From JBGSMF01 sp964651475 (GTDB lineage: Bacteria; Chloroflexota; Anaerolineae; Fen-1058): 64,000 bases of DNA. The notes below the pieces were generated by a model. It was not told the DNA's origin, did not search any database, and saw nothing but the letters and a program-made list of their open reading frames with translations. Below are positions 1 to 8,028 of the stretch, one piece after another (the stretch's first letter is position 1; each line of letters begins with the position of its first letter). A program made the position numbers and the translations under genes. Location of the stretch: contig CAZYXV010000014.1 in assembly GCA_964651475.1 (NCBI GenBank), forward strand, positions 52,525 to 116,524. The letters are read 5' to 3'.

Positions 1-2
1 TG

Positions 3-1430
3 CTGCCCCAAGACCTATTGCGCGCCCATCCCCGCCTGCAGGTCTATCGCGCCTGGGCATTGTTTATGAACGGCCATCTCGAGGCCGCCCAACAAGCCCT
101 GAAAGATTGCCGCCTGGCATTAGAAACCCTGCCGTCATCGCCGGAAAACGACGCCCTGTGCCATGCATTAACCCGCCTGCTGGATACCATTGACATGATC
201 GCGCAGGGCTTTATGCACAGCATGGACGACAAAATCGAAGAGGCGATCCGGGTGTGCGGCCAGGCGCGCGATATGGCGATGGAGGACGGGCACATTTTTC
301 TGGCCGCGCAGGCTACCGAAGGGCTGGCCCTGGCGCTGTACCACCAGGGCCGTCTGCGGGCATCTGCCCAGTCCTGCCAGCAGGTAATTGACCTGGCGAT
401 GCAGAACGCGGCACAGGCCCCCTTGGCCGCAGCGGGCTATGTTGAATTGGCCGGTATCCATATTGAGTGGAACGACCTTGAAAAGGCCGCCACCCTGCTA
501 GACGAGGCGCTGGCGCTGTGTCATGAGTGGGGCATCGTCCAGACGCTGAACGAGGCCTACACCGCCCAGTCTCATCTTTTGCAACTCAGAGGAGACCTTG
601 AGGGCGCATGGGATATGCTGGAAAAAGCGCGCGAGTTCGGTTCTATGGAAGGCGACTCTTCCTTGGTCAACTTTAGGTTGGCGGCGCAGCAGGCGCGCCT
701 CAACTTGCAGGCAGGCGAACCAGACAAGGCCATGCGCTGGGTAGAGGAAACCAAGGCCGCCTTTGCATCTGGCGAACGCGACCAGCGGCTACCTATCGCC
801 TTTGTCGAGACTCTGCAAACGACGCTGGCGCGAGCATACATGGCCCAAGATAAGGCAGAGATGGCATTGGCCGCGCTAGAGCCGCTCCTGGCGCCAGCCG
901 AGGCAGCCGGCGCCTTTCTACACGTCATAGAAATCTGCGCGCTCAAGGCGCTGGCCCTGCACGCCATGGGCGACACGCCCGCTGCGCTGGCCTCGCTCGA
1001 GCGCTCGCTAACACTGGCCGAGCCAGAGGGCTATGCGCGGATGTACCTCAATGAAGGCCCGCCAATGGCGGAACTGCTACGCGCGGCGGCGGCGCAGCTT
1101 GCCTGCGCAGAATACGCGAACAAGTTGCTTGCTGCTTTCAGAGTATCCGAGCATGGGCGTGAAGCAAGTTTCTCCATGCCTTTACCCTCCCGCACACCCA
1201 CGCTCATAGACCCCCTCACCCCCCGCGAACTCGATGTTCTTTACCTCATCAGCGACGGCCTTTCCAACGAGGACATTGCCGAAAAGCTTGCCATCGCGCT
1301 CAACACGGTCAAGCGGCATACCAGCAGCATCTATAGCAAGCTGGGCGTCAAGAGTCGCACACAGGCCATAGCGTGTGCGCGTGACTTGGGGTTGATCTCA
1401 CTCACTTTTCGATCAGAACCGACTGCATAA
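3..1430 (+). CDS. LuxR/MalT-family transcriptional regulator, 5' truncated
   Basis: This is the C-terminal part of a large ATP-dependent LuxR-type (MalT-like) activator; the reading frame is open to the left edge, so the start is outside the window. About 400 residues of alternating helices look like TPR or MalT sensor repeats. They are followed by a LuxR helix-turn-helix at the C terminus: 'LTPRELDVLYLISDGLSNED' and then 'LNTVKRHTSSIYSKLGVKSR', the canonical GerE recognition helix. Full-length relatives are about 800-1000 residues with an N-terminal NTPase, which is not visible here. The sensed ligand and the target genes cannot be told from the sequence. Confidence 0.88.
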   Translation: MPQDLLRAHPRLQVYRAWALFMNGHLEAAQQALKDCRLALETLPSSPENDALCHALTRLLDTIDMIAQGFMHSMDDKIEEAIRVCGQARDMAMEDGHIFLAAQATEGLALALYHQGRLRASAQSCQQVIDLAMQNAAQAPLAAAGYVELAGIHIEWNDLEKAATLLDEALALCHEWGIVQTLNEAYTAQSHLLQLRGDLEGAWDMLEKAREFGSMEGDSSLVNFRLAAQQARLNLQAGEPDKAMRWVEETKAAFASGERDQRLPIAFVETLQTTLARAYMAQDKAEMALAALEPLLAPAEAAGAFLHVIEICALKALALHAMGDTPAALASLERSLTLAEPEGYARMYLNEGPPMAELLRAAAAQLACAEYANKLLAAFRVSEHGREASFSMPLPSRTPTLIDPLTPRELDVLYLISDGLSNEDIAEKLAIALNTVKRHTSSIYSKLGVKSRTQAIACARDLGLISLTFRSEPTA

Positions 1431-1456
1431 ATGAGAATACACTCTTGACTTGGCGT

Positions 1457-1675
1457 TCAATTGGCCCGGCCCAAACCTGCCGCCACAGAGCGAGCGAATA
1501 TCACCGTTCCGCCGCCCTCAAAGTCAATTAGCCACTCGGGCCGATGGCGAAGGACTTGGACCAACTCTTTGTCTTGGATTTGGCTCAGCACGACAAATTG
1601 CACATTGTGCTCCTCAAAGCATTGCAGCCAATTCTCATCCATAGTACTTTCCCCAAAGGTTTGTTGCTTGTTCAT
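1457..1675 (-). CDS. small hypothetical protein, 72 aa
   Basis: I do not recognise this short gene. It is preceded by a good ribosome binding site (GAAAGAGG about 6 bases before the ATG), which supports it being real; an internal ATG at codon 12 is the alternative start. The product is acidic and aromatic, with a pattern of short beta strands (FVVLSQI, WLIDFEGGGTVIFARS). It converges on the LuxR-type gene with only 26 bases between the two stop codons. No signal peptide or membrane segment is visible. Confidence 0.5.
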   Translation of the reverse strand: MNKQQTFGESTMDENWLQCFEEHNVQFVVLSQIQDKELVQVLRHRPEWLIDFEGGGTVIFARSVAAGLGRAN

Positions 1676-1985
1676 TCCATACCTCTTTCGCCAGCATTCT
1701 GGCGGCCAGGCTAGTTGCAGGCCAATCCACCTGACCTGGCTTAACTATGCCACAAACCTGTGAAGGAATTATGAAAAAGTGTGGCAGATGTGGTAAGAAT
1801 ACCATCTTTCACAGCCACAACACTCAGTCATAACACCCAGTCATAACACCCAATCATAACACTTTCGAGTCATCAACTCCCCCATCCCAAATTGGCGCTT
1901 TTGCGTGGCGACAATTTCGCCTCCATCAGCTATACTAAAGCCATCAAAGGCAAGATTTTGCGCGCCCATCGCAGGAGATATGTGA
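1676..1985. other. 310-base intergenic region upstream of the methyltransferase cluster
   Basis: This gap holds the promoter region of the plus-strand methyltransferase operon. It contains three tandem 13-base units (listed separately) and, between them and the first gene, a possible sigma-70 promoter: GCGACA at 1908-1913 and TATACT at 1931-1936, 17 bases apart. The stretch 1740-1810 is AT-rich and shows no gene. Confidence 0.5.
1820..1858. repeat. three tandem 13-bp units (iteron-like)
   Basis: The unit ACACYCARTCATA occurs three times head to tail at 1820-1832, 1833-1845 and 1846-1858, with two variable positions. A decayed fourth unit (ACACTTTCGAGTCAT) follows. It sits about 50-110 bases upstream of the likely -35 region of the 1986-2830 genes, where an activator or repressor array would be expected. 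Regulation is inferred; only the repeats are seen. Confidence 0.75.
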
Positions 1986-2195
1986 ATGAAACAACATTGC
2001 TACGAGATCCGGGTAGAGGGCCACCTGGCAACCGACTGGTCAGACTGGTTCGATGGGCTAGACATCTGCCAGGAACCTGGCGGTTACACCAAGCTGTCTG
2101 GCTTACTCGACCAGGCCGCGCTGCACGGCGCTCTGGAGAAAATCCGCGACCTGGGGTTAGGGTTGGTCGAGGTGCGGCGCATCAATGGGAGATAG
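1986..2195 (+). CDS. small conserved protein, 69 aa
   Basis: A short acidic protein reading MKQHCYEIRVEGHL then WSDWFDGLDI, ending in LEKIRDLGLGLVEVRRI. It has the beta-beta-alpha-beta look of small bacterial proteins of unknown function often found beside regulators or methyltransferases. The ATG follows AGGAG by 9 bases. Its stop lies 5 bases before the next methyltransferase, so the two are very likely co-transcribed and translationally coupled. Function unknown; a sensor or partner role for the neighbouring enzyme is only a guess. Confidence 0.72.
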   Translation: MKQHCYEIRVEGHLATDWSDWFDGLDICQEPGGYTKLSGLLDQAALHGALEKIRDLGLGLVEVRRINGR

Positions 2196-2200
2196 TAGAC

Positions 2201-2830
2201 ATGGCAATAACACAAACATTTTTCAAACAGTTTCGCAAGCCAACGGGATGGCTGGCTGGCCTCACCGCGCTGGGTATGAACAGGGAACACGAAAAGGTCT
2301 GGCGCTGGGGGCTGGAGCACATAGCCATTCAGCCCGACGCCACCATCCTTGATGTAGGATGCGGCGGAGGTGGCGCGGTCAGAATCCTGGCCCAGGCCGC
2401 ACCCTGCGGCAAGGTCTACGGCGTGGATTATTCCGAGGATGTGCTTTCCACAGCCCGCCGGGTCAATCGAGCGTTGATCAAGCAGGGCCGCGTCGAGATC
2501 GAGCATGGGAGTGTTTCTAATCTGCCGTTCCCCAATGAAATGTTCAACCTGGCAACAGCCTTTGAGACGACAATGTTCTGGCCCAGCCTTGTGAACGATC
2601 TGCGGCAAGTGCAGCGCGTGCTGAAGCCAGGCGGCGCCCTACTGATTGCAAACGAGGCGTACACAGACGCCAGGTTCGAGGAACGAAACGCCAAATGGTC
2701 GCGCTTGGCCAATTTTCAGCTTCAAACACCAGAGGAGACTCGCCAATGCCTGGTTGAGGCAGGGTACGCCCAAGTGGAGATTGACACAATCCCCAATCTG
2801 AACTGGATCGCGGCCATGGCACGGAAATAG
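2201..2830 (+). CDS. class I SAM-dependent methyltransferase
   Basis: A 209-residue cytosolic methyltransferase of the UbiE/Methyltransf_11 type. Motif I is ILDVGCGGGGAVRILA (about residues 47-62), followed by the acidic end of strand 2 (VYGVDYS) and motif III/IV near LPFPNEMFNLATAFET. The ATG at 2201 is chosen because it sits five bases after the stop of the 69-aa gene; a longer in-frame opening upstream overlaps that gene. The substrate is unknown. First of several unrelated methyltransferases in this region. Confidence 0.88.
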   Translation: MAITQTFFKQFRKPTGWLAGLTALGMNREHEKVWRWGLEHIAIQPDATILDVGCGGGGAVRILAQAAPCGKVYGVDYSEDVLSTARRVNRALIKQGRVEIEHGSVSNLPFPNEMFNLATAFETTMFWPSLVNDLRQVQRVLKPGGALLIANEAYTDARFEERNAKWSRLANFQLQTPEETRQCLVEAGYAQVEIDTIPNLNWIAAMARK

Positions 2831-2843
2831 AGGAAAATCAGAA

Positions 2844-3725
2844 ATGGCAGAAAAACTTGAACGCGAAGGATCGAGCACGGCCGGCTACACCTGCTTTTCG
2901 CGGGCGTGCGCTACCAGAGAAAAGGATGAACGCTTCCGCGGCCCTGACTATTTGGCCGAGATCTTTATGCCGCCCTTCGCCTGGGTCCTGCTCAACATCC
3001 CTTTTTTGCGAGCATTGTGCATGCGCAAGATGTTTCCGAGCGGCATACACGAATATGTCCTGGCAAGAACCAGGCTATTCGACGAGGTCGTGGCAAACGC
3101 GTTGGAGCGCGGCTTTCCTCAGATCGTGCTGCTTGGCGCCGGGATGGACACCAGAGCCTTCCGCTTCCAAGACAGGAACAAGGGCACGACGATATTCGAT
3201 CTGGACATCCACGCCACCCAGCGTTACAAGCGCGAGCTACTTGAGCGCAAAAAGATTGCCTTGCCCAAGACACTTGTCTTTGCGCCCATTGATTTCAACA
3301 AGGAGCATCTCGCCAATGTGTTGACGCAGGCGGGGTATAAAAAGGGACAACAAACGCTTTTTCTGTGGGAAGGCGTGACAATGTACCTGGAAGCAAAAGC
3401 TGTGGATGAGACGCTGGCCTTTATCCGCGGCAGCGCGGCGAAGGGGAGCATCGTGGCCTTTGACTATGTCCGCGCCTCGGTGCTGCGGCGCGAGAACACG
3501 CTCTACGGCGAGAAAGGGGGCTATGACAGGGTGGCGCAAGCAGGCGAGAGATGGATGTTCGGAATCGAGGACGGCGCAATTGGGAGATTTCTAGCCGAGC
3601 GCGGGTTCAAGCTGCTGTCGCACTATATGCCATCTGATCTGGAAGCCACCTATCTAACGGCTGCCGATGGGACAAGCTTGCGACGCATCAACGAGACCCA
3701 CTGTATCGTGACCGCAGAAGTCTAG
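2844..3725 (+). CDS. class I SAM methyltransferase, leucine carboxyl methyltransferase (PPM1/TCMP) family
   Basis: A 293-residue enzyme of the LCMT/TIGR00027 type. Diagnostic features are the long N terminus (FSRACATREKDERFRGPDYLAE), motif I as IVLLGAGMDTRAFRF, the conserved acidic strand end FDLDIHATQ, and LWEGVTMYLEAKAVDETL. Known members methylate carboxyl groups on proteins or secondary metabolites. It starts 13 bases after the previous methyltransferase, in the same orientation, so one transcript is likely. The substrate cannot be inferred. Confidence 0.9.
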   Translation: MAEKLEREGSSTAGYTCFSRACATREKDERFRGPDYLAEIFMPPFAWVLLNIPFLRALCMRKMFPSGIHEYVLARTRLFDEVVANALERGFPQIVLLGAGMDTRAFRFQDRNKGTTIFDLDIHATQRYKRELLERKKIALPKTLVFAPIDFNKEHLANVLTQAGYKKGQQTLFLWEGVTMYLEAKAVDETLAFIRGSAAKGSIVAFDYVRASVLRRENTLYGEKGGYDRVAQAGERWMFGIEDGAIGRFLAERGFKLLSHYMPSDLEATYLTAADGTSLRRINETHCIVTAEV

Positions 3726-3804
3726 GGAGGGTCTCTCATGAACAAAGACGTCGAATGTTTCAGGCGCTGCTCGAGTCGAAGAAAAAAGCGCCAAGGAGAT
3801 ACGC

Positions 3805-4578
3805 ATGACTAGGGAATTAAAAGATATAGAGTACAGCAACTGGGTGTCCACCAAATTCATAATCATACCATTGTCTATGGGCGCACTCTTTCTTGGATTG
3901 ACACTCGTCTGGCCGGGATTCGCCATCTTGGCTGCGCCGTGCCTCTTGGCCGGGGTTTACTTTGTGTATGCCCACCATGCCTTCTCCCCGCGCGGAAGGA
4001 ATATCCAGGCCAAGCTCTGGGAAGTAGTGCTGGATCATCTCAATTGGGATGGCAAAGGCCAGGCGCTCGACATCGGGTGCGGCAACGGCCCGCTAACCGT
4101 CGCCCTGGCGCAGCGCCACCCCGATGGGCGCGTAATCGGCATTGACACCTGGGGCAAAGCGTGGGACTATTCAAAGGCGGTCTGCGAGCGCAACGCAGAG
4201 GCCGCCGGCGTCGCCGAGCGGACGGGCTTTCAAAAGGCCAGCGCCTCCGACCTGCCCTTCGAGGCTGGGACCTTTGATGCGGCGATCAGCAACTTTGTGT
4301 TTCATGATGTGAACGACTCTGTCAGCAGCGCGAGAGATAAGCGCGCGCTCGTTCGAGAAGCTCTGCGGGTGGTCAAGAAAGGTGGAAGCTTTGTCTTTCA
4401 AGACTATTTCGCGGTCAAGACGATGTACGGCGAGCTGGATGACCTGCTGGAGACGATCAAGAATTGGGGGATCGCCGAGCTGGCGTTCTTGGATACCAGC
4501 ACCTCTGACTTTATTCCCGCCGCGCTCAAGCTGCCGTTTATGCTCGGCAACATCAGCGTCATCTATGGGACAAAATGA
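3805..4578 (+). CDS. membrane-anchored class I SAM methyltransferase
   Basis: A 257-residue methyltransferase with an N-terminal hairpin of two membrane segments (about residues 15-55: FIIIPLSMGALFLGLTLV and FAILAAPCLLAGVYFVYA) followed by a cytosolic Rossmann domain. Motif I is ALDIGCGNGPLTVALA, strand 2 ends GRVIGIDTWG, and motif IV is FDAAISNFVFHD. The membrane anchor suggests a lipid or membrane-associated substrate, an inference. It is the third methyltransferase of the plus-strand run and converges with the radical SAM gene, 18 bases apart. Confidence 0.87.
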   Translation: MTRELKDIEYSNWVSTKFIIIPLSMGALFLGLTLVWPGFAILAAPCLLAGVYFVYAHHAFSPRGRNIQAKLWEVVLDHLNWDGKGQALDIGCGNGPLTVALAQRHPDGRVIGIDTWGKAWDYSKAVCERNAEAAGVAERTGFQKASASDLPFEAGTFDAAISNFVFHDVNDSVSSARDKRALVREALRVVKKGGSFVFQDYFAVKTMYGELDDLLETIKNWGIAELAFLDTSTSDFIPAALKLPFMLGNISVIYGTK

Positions 4579-4596
4579 GTCGAGCTGCCTGCATCG

Positions 4597-5919
4597 TTAT
4601 CCGACGCCGGAGACATTGCGATAGTTGATATTGGACTGCCAGGCGAACATGGCGGCCATCGGGTTGCGCGTCTCCCACAGCGTGCGCGCCGCCTTCCACA
4701 TCAACACCGGCCAGGCATACATCCGCCGGCCGGATTTCTCCATCGCCTGCGTGAGCGCCGCTGGCGTCATGCCCCGCGGTTGATGGACGGCCTCGCCCAT
4801 GTCATAGTGCTCCCAGTCGCGGGGAAAGTTGGTATAGAGCAGCCGCCCCTCGCCTCGCAGTCGCTCGAACAGCCGCGTTCCTGGCAATGGCGTCAGAAAG
4901 GTCCTTTGCATTACGTCCACCCCGCTGTGCACCATGTACTTGGCGCGGCGACGCAGCTTGTCCGGCGTGTCGTCATCCATGCCAAAGATAAAAGCGCCCA
5001 GGACCGCTATCCCTGCCCGGTTGATACGGCGAAATGCTTGCTCATAATTCTCCACGCCGCGCTGAAGGTTGAGCCGCTTGTTGACTTCCACCAGCGCATC
5101 TACCTCTTCTGCTTCCAATCCCAAAAAGACCATCTTGCACCCCGCCCGCCCCGCCCAGCGCAGCACCTCGTCGTCGTCGGCAAAGTTGAGCGACGCCTGG
5201 CAGAACCACCACTTGTCCAACTTGCGCTCGACCATGCCGCAAAAGATCGCCAGCGCCTGCTCGCGTGATTCTTTCCCGTAGCCGATGAGGTTATCGTCCA
5301 CGAAAAAGAGCATCTTGTGTGAAATCGTCTCCAACTCGTCCAGCACCTCCTCCGGTGGGCGGCGGCGGTAGCGCCGCCCGTTAAAGGCCGTCACCGAGCA
5401 AAACTCGCAGTCCATGGGGCAGCCGCGCGAGGTCTGCACAGAAGCGAACATGTAGCCAGGATGGAACAAGTCACGGCGCGGGCGCGGCCGCCCAGCCAAA
5501 TCCGTCCACTCGCCCCGGTAAGCCTGTGCAAGATGACCACCCTCCACATCTGCCAACACCTGTGGCCAGGCTGTCTCTGCCTCGCCCACGACAACCGCAT
5601 CCACATACTGCAGCGCCTCCTCAATACACATCGAGGCATGGATGCCGCCCATCACCACCGGTACCCCCCGCCCCCGATAGATGGCAGCGATCTCGTAAGC
5701 CCGCTTGGCCGAGGCGGTGAACGCTGTGACCCCCACCAAGTCAGCATCTTGATAGACAAAAGGCTCCCAGTTCTCGTCCAGCAGCGTCACGTCCCAATGA
5801 GCGGGCGTCAACGCAGCGACGATGCCCAGCCCAAGCGGCGGAAAGCGCGAGCTCTTGTTGACCGTCAGCCCCGTCCGCGCCGGGTTGACCGGATTGATCA
5901 GGACCAATTTGCGTTTCAT
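4597..5919 (-). CDS. B12-binding-domain radical SAM protein
   Basis: A 440-residue protein with an N-terminal cobalamin-binding Rossmann domain (about residues 1-130; FPPLGLGIVAALTPAHWDVTL) and a radical SAM domain whose cluster motif CPMDCEFC lies near residue 168, followed by FFVDDNLIG. This is the BchE/P-methyltransferase architecture (B12-dependent radical SAM); members do methylations, cyclisations or ring contractions. It starts 8 bases after the MarR gene stop, so the two form an operon. Its place between methyltransferases suggests a shared tailoring pathway, an inference. Confidence 0.92.
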   Translation of the reverse strand: MKRKLVLINPVNPARTGLTVNKSSRFPPLGLGIVAALTPAHWDVTLLDENWEPFVYQDADLVGVTAFTASAKRAYEIAAIYRGRGVPVVMGGIHASMCIEEALQYVDAVVVGEAETAWPQVLADVEGGHLAQAYRGEWTDLAGRPRPRRDLFHPGYMFASVQTSRGCPMDCEFCSVTAFNGRRYRRRPPEEVLDELETISHKMLFFVDDNLIGYGKESREQALAIFCGMVERKLDKWWFCQASLNFADDDEVLRWAGRAGCKMVFLGLEAEEVDALVEVNKRLNLQRGVENYEQAFRRINRAGIAVLGAFIFGMDDDTPDKLRRRAKYMVHSGVDVMQRTFLTPLPGTRLFERLRGEGRLLYTNFPRDWEHYDMGEAVHQPRGMTPAALTQAMEKSGRRMYAWPVLMWKAARTLWETRNPMAAMFAWQSNINYRNVSGVG

Positions 5920-5927
5920 TACTCCTC

Positions 5928-6374
5928 CTACTGCCAGTCAAAGCCGAGGCTGTGCGAGGCCTTGAGCAGCAGCCTGTGCAGCATCTTTTGCTCGCCCTCG
6001 TCCAAGGCCGAAAGGAAACCGCGCGTGTACTCTACCGCCCCGCCAATGACGCCCTGCGCGGCGGCCTGGCCCAACTCTGTCAACATCAACCGCCAGTTGC
6101 GCCGATCCTCTGCGTCTTGTTCCTTTTGCACCAACCCCATGTCAACCAAACGCTGCACGTACACAGAGATGGTGCCAGGATTAACGGCCATAAGCTCGGA
6201 CAAGCGGCGCGAATTGAGCGGCGCAAACTGGCCCAACACCATCAACACCGAGCAATCCGACAGCCTCAGCCCCAAAGTGTTGCGCGTTTCTTCAGCCATG
6301 CGAGACTCGTACGCGTGCGCCAGGCTGAATATCGCCTGGTTGATCTGGAGATACGCTTTGTCTGATAGTGGCAT
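5928..6374 (-). CDS. MarR-family transcriptional regulator
   Basis: A 148-residue winged-helix repressor. The recognition region reads LGQFAPLNSRRLSELMAVNP, then VYVQRLVDMGLVQKEQDAEDRR, the typical MarR helix-turn-helix and wing; helices for dimerisation flank it. The ATG has a strong AGGAGG 6 bases upstream. It is the first gene of an operon with the B12 radical SAM enzyme and is divergent from the PadR gene. An inverted repeat 36 bases upstream (6410-6427) is the probable autoregulatory operator. Confidence 0.93.
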   Translation of the reverse strand: MPLSDKAYLQINQAIFSLAHAYESRMAEETRNTLGLRLSDCSVLMVLGQFAPLNSRRLSELMAVNPGTISVYVQRLVDMGLVQKEQDAEDRRNWRLMLTELGQAAAQGVIGGAVEYTRGFLSALDEGEQKMLHRLLLKASHSLGFDWQ

Positions 6375-6409
6375 CCGTCCTCCTATGTCCCCGGTAAATA
6401 GTTTGATAA

Positions 6410-6427
6410 TATAATGGTTTTATTATA
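6410..6427. promoter_or_regulatory. candidate MarR operator (inverted repeat)
   Basis: TATAAT at 6410-6415 and ATTATA at 6422-6427 form an inverted repeat with a 6-base spacer in the AT-rich divergent region before the MarR gene. MarR proteins bind such short palindromes over their own promoters. The left arm could also simply be a -10 box, so the assignment is tentative. Confidence 0.45.
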
Positions 6428-6469
6428 CAACTAAATACCCTACAAGTCAATTACCCGGGCGGATTCAGG

Positions 6470-6498
6470 TTGACAAAATAAAGCTTGCATGGTAGAAT
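6470..6498 (+). promoter_or_regulatory. sigma-70 promoter of the PadR-type gene
   Basis: A perfect TTGACA at 6470-6475 and TAGAAT at 6493-6498 with a 17-base spacer lie 40 bases before the PadR start. The spacer contains AAGCTTGCAT, half of the palindrome found just downstream, so repressor binding here would block polymerase. Confidence 0.85.
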
Positions 6499-6512
6499 AT
6501 ACAAGCTTGCAT
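6499..6512. promoter_or_regulatory. PadR-type operator, copy 1
   Basis: ATACAAGCTTGCAT is a one-mismatch version of the perfect palindrome found at 7107-7120. It lies between the -10 box and the start of the PadR gene, and the half AAGCTTGCAT is repeated at 6481-6490 inside the promoter spacer. PadR proteins bind palindromes of this kind; autoregulation is inferred. Confidence 0.7.
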
Positions 6513-6538
6513 ATCGTGTGTCTGGAGGCGCTGGCAGA

Positions 6539-7078
6539 ATGTCAACCCGTCTGGTCATTTTAGGTCTCTTGCGCGAGCGGCCGCTCCATGGGTACGAGAT
6601 CAAACAAATCATCGAGGAACACATGGGCGATTGGACCAACATTGCCTTTGGCTCGATTTACTTTGCGTTGGCCAAGTTGGCCGAGGAAGGCCACGTGGAG
6701 CAGGTGGGCATTTCCCAAGAAGGTCGTCGCCCCTCACGGATGATTTATCAGATTACTCAAGCAGGCCGGCAAGAGTTTATGCGCCTGCTGCGCGAAACGT
6801 TGCGCGAGTCAGAGCGCCACTATTATGCAATTGACGTTGGTTTGGCATTTATGAAAGCGCTGCCGCAGGAGGAGGTCAAGGGCTACTTGCAAGGCCGCAT
6901 TACGGCCCTGGAAGAAATTATCCAGCACATTTCAGAGCATCGAAACGAACAATTGGCGCAGCTAGAGGTGCCCCGCATGGCGGCGGCTGTCTTTGATCAC
7001 AGCCTGGCTCACTTTCAAGCCGAACTGACCTGGACCAAAGATGTGTTGAACAAGGTGAAACGGGGCAAATATCCATAA
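6539..7078 (+). CDS. PadR-family transcriptional regulator
   Basis: A 179-residue winged-helix regulator with the PadR signature LVILGLLRERPLHGYEIKQI at its N terminus, then GSIYFALAKLAEEGHVE (recognition helix and wing), and a C-terminal helical PadR dimerisation domain (Vir_act_alpha_C). The ATG at 6539 is preferred over an upstream in-frame start at 6485, which would lie inside the operator; GGAGG precedes it. It probably represses itself and the downstream methyltransferase, because both have the same palindrome upstream. Confidence 0.93.
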   Translation: MSTRLVILGLLRERPLHGYEIKQIIEEHMGDWTNIAFGSIYFALAKLAEEGHVEQVGISQEGRRPSRMIYQITQAGRQEFMRLLRETLRESERHYYAIDVGLAFMKALPQEEVKGYLQGRITALEEIIQHISEHRNEQLAQLEVPRMAAAVFDHSLAHFQAELTWTKDVLNKVKRGKYP

Positions 7079-7106
7079 TTTTTTGTGTCGTTTTTTTTAT
7101 GCCATA

Positions 7107-7120
7107 ATACAAGCTTGTAT
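7107..7120. promoter_or_regulatory. PadR-type operator, copy 2 (perfect palindrome)
   Basis: ATACAAGCTTGTAT is a perfect 14-base palindrome about 70 bases before the methyltransferase at 7190, and a further half site CTTGTATA follows at 7129-7136. It matches copy 1 at 13 of 14 positions. A -10-like TATAAA at 7132-7137 lies just downstream. Confidence 0.75.
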
Positions 7121-7189
7121 ATATTATCTTGTATAAAATGACAGGGCCACAGTCGCTGGCAAAAACAATTCTTTGAATGGAGGTGTTGT

Positions 7190-7876
7190 ATGAACAAAGC
7201 AAAACCGCGCATTCCCGAAGGCGGCGCTATCAAAGATGCGCCCGACCTAGCAATGGAACAGTATAGCGAACTCATGCAGAAAAGGCTGGGTAGAGAGTAT
7301 CGCCGCTTTGTCAAGCACGTGGTTCAGGCGATCAAGCCGCCGGAGGGCGCCAGGGTGCTTGAAATCGGTCCAGGCCCAGGCTGGGTGGGGATATGGCTGG
7401 CGCAGCAGCGGCGCGACTTGGTCTTGGAGGCGGTAGAAGCCTCGCCTGATATGATTCGCGTGGCCAGGGCGAATGCCGTCCGTGAAGGCGTTGCGGACCG
7501 GGTCAGGTATCTTGATGGGGTTGTAGAAGATATGGCAGAGATTCCAAGCGGCGGCCACGATTTGGTGATCTCGCGCGATTCGCTTCACCATTGGCAAGAC
7601 CCGTTCAGAGCGTTCCAAGAAATAGCCCGGGTTTTAAAGCCCCGCGGCAAGGTTTATATCCAGGACAGCCGGCGAGACCAGGGCTGGGGGGCAAGATTGA
7701 TTGTTCGTGTTATGGGGCCATTGCTGGCAGGGGATATGGCCAAGTATTGGCAATCCTCCATAGCGGCCAGCTATACCCCATCTGAATTAGAGTCTATGCT
7801 CCGCTCGCTTTCACTAGACGCTTGGGTTGTCAAAACGGATTTTATGGATCTCTCGATCGAGTCACTCGAGGCCTAA
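7190..7876 (+). CDS. class I SAM-dependent methyltransferase (PadR-controlled)
   Basis: A 228-residue methyltransferase: motif I VLEIGPGPGWVGIWLA (about residues 50-65), strand 2 LEAVEASPDMI, motif IV GGHDLVISRDSLHHWQDP, and a post-motif helix ARVLKPRGKVYIQDS. A strong GGAGGTG precedes the ATG by 6 bases. The preceding PadR gene and the shared palindrome suggest the methyltransferase is induced when the PadR ligand is present, as in detoxification or small-molecule tailoring; the substrate is unknown. Confidence 0.9.
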   Translation: MNKAKPRIPEGGAIKDAPDLAMEQYSELMQKRLGREYRRFVKHVVQAIKPPEGARVLEIGPGPGWVGIWLAQQRRDLVLEAVEASPDMIRVARANAVREGVADRVRYLDGVVEDMAEIPSGGHDLVISRDSLHHWQDPFRAFQEIARVLKPRGKVYIQDSRRDQGWGARLIVRVMGPLLAGDMAKYWQSSIAASYTPSELESMLRSLSLDAWVVKTDFMDLSIESLEA

Positions 7877-8028
7877 CCTCATTCTTGTTGGGAACCGCCT
7901 AAAAGCAGCACGCTCTGCGCCATGTCGCCTGGCATAGACTGACATGACGCAAAGCGCGCCAGCCTACTTGTGCCTTGGTAAAATGTAGGGACAAACCCGC
8001 TCAGGGGGCCAGGCTCTTGGAGGTTAAG

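Noticed and set aside
1820..1858. Possible CRISPR array
   Set aside because: The units are directly tandem with no spacers and only 13 bases long.
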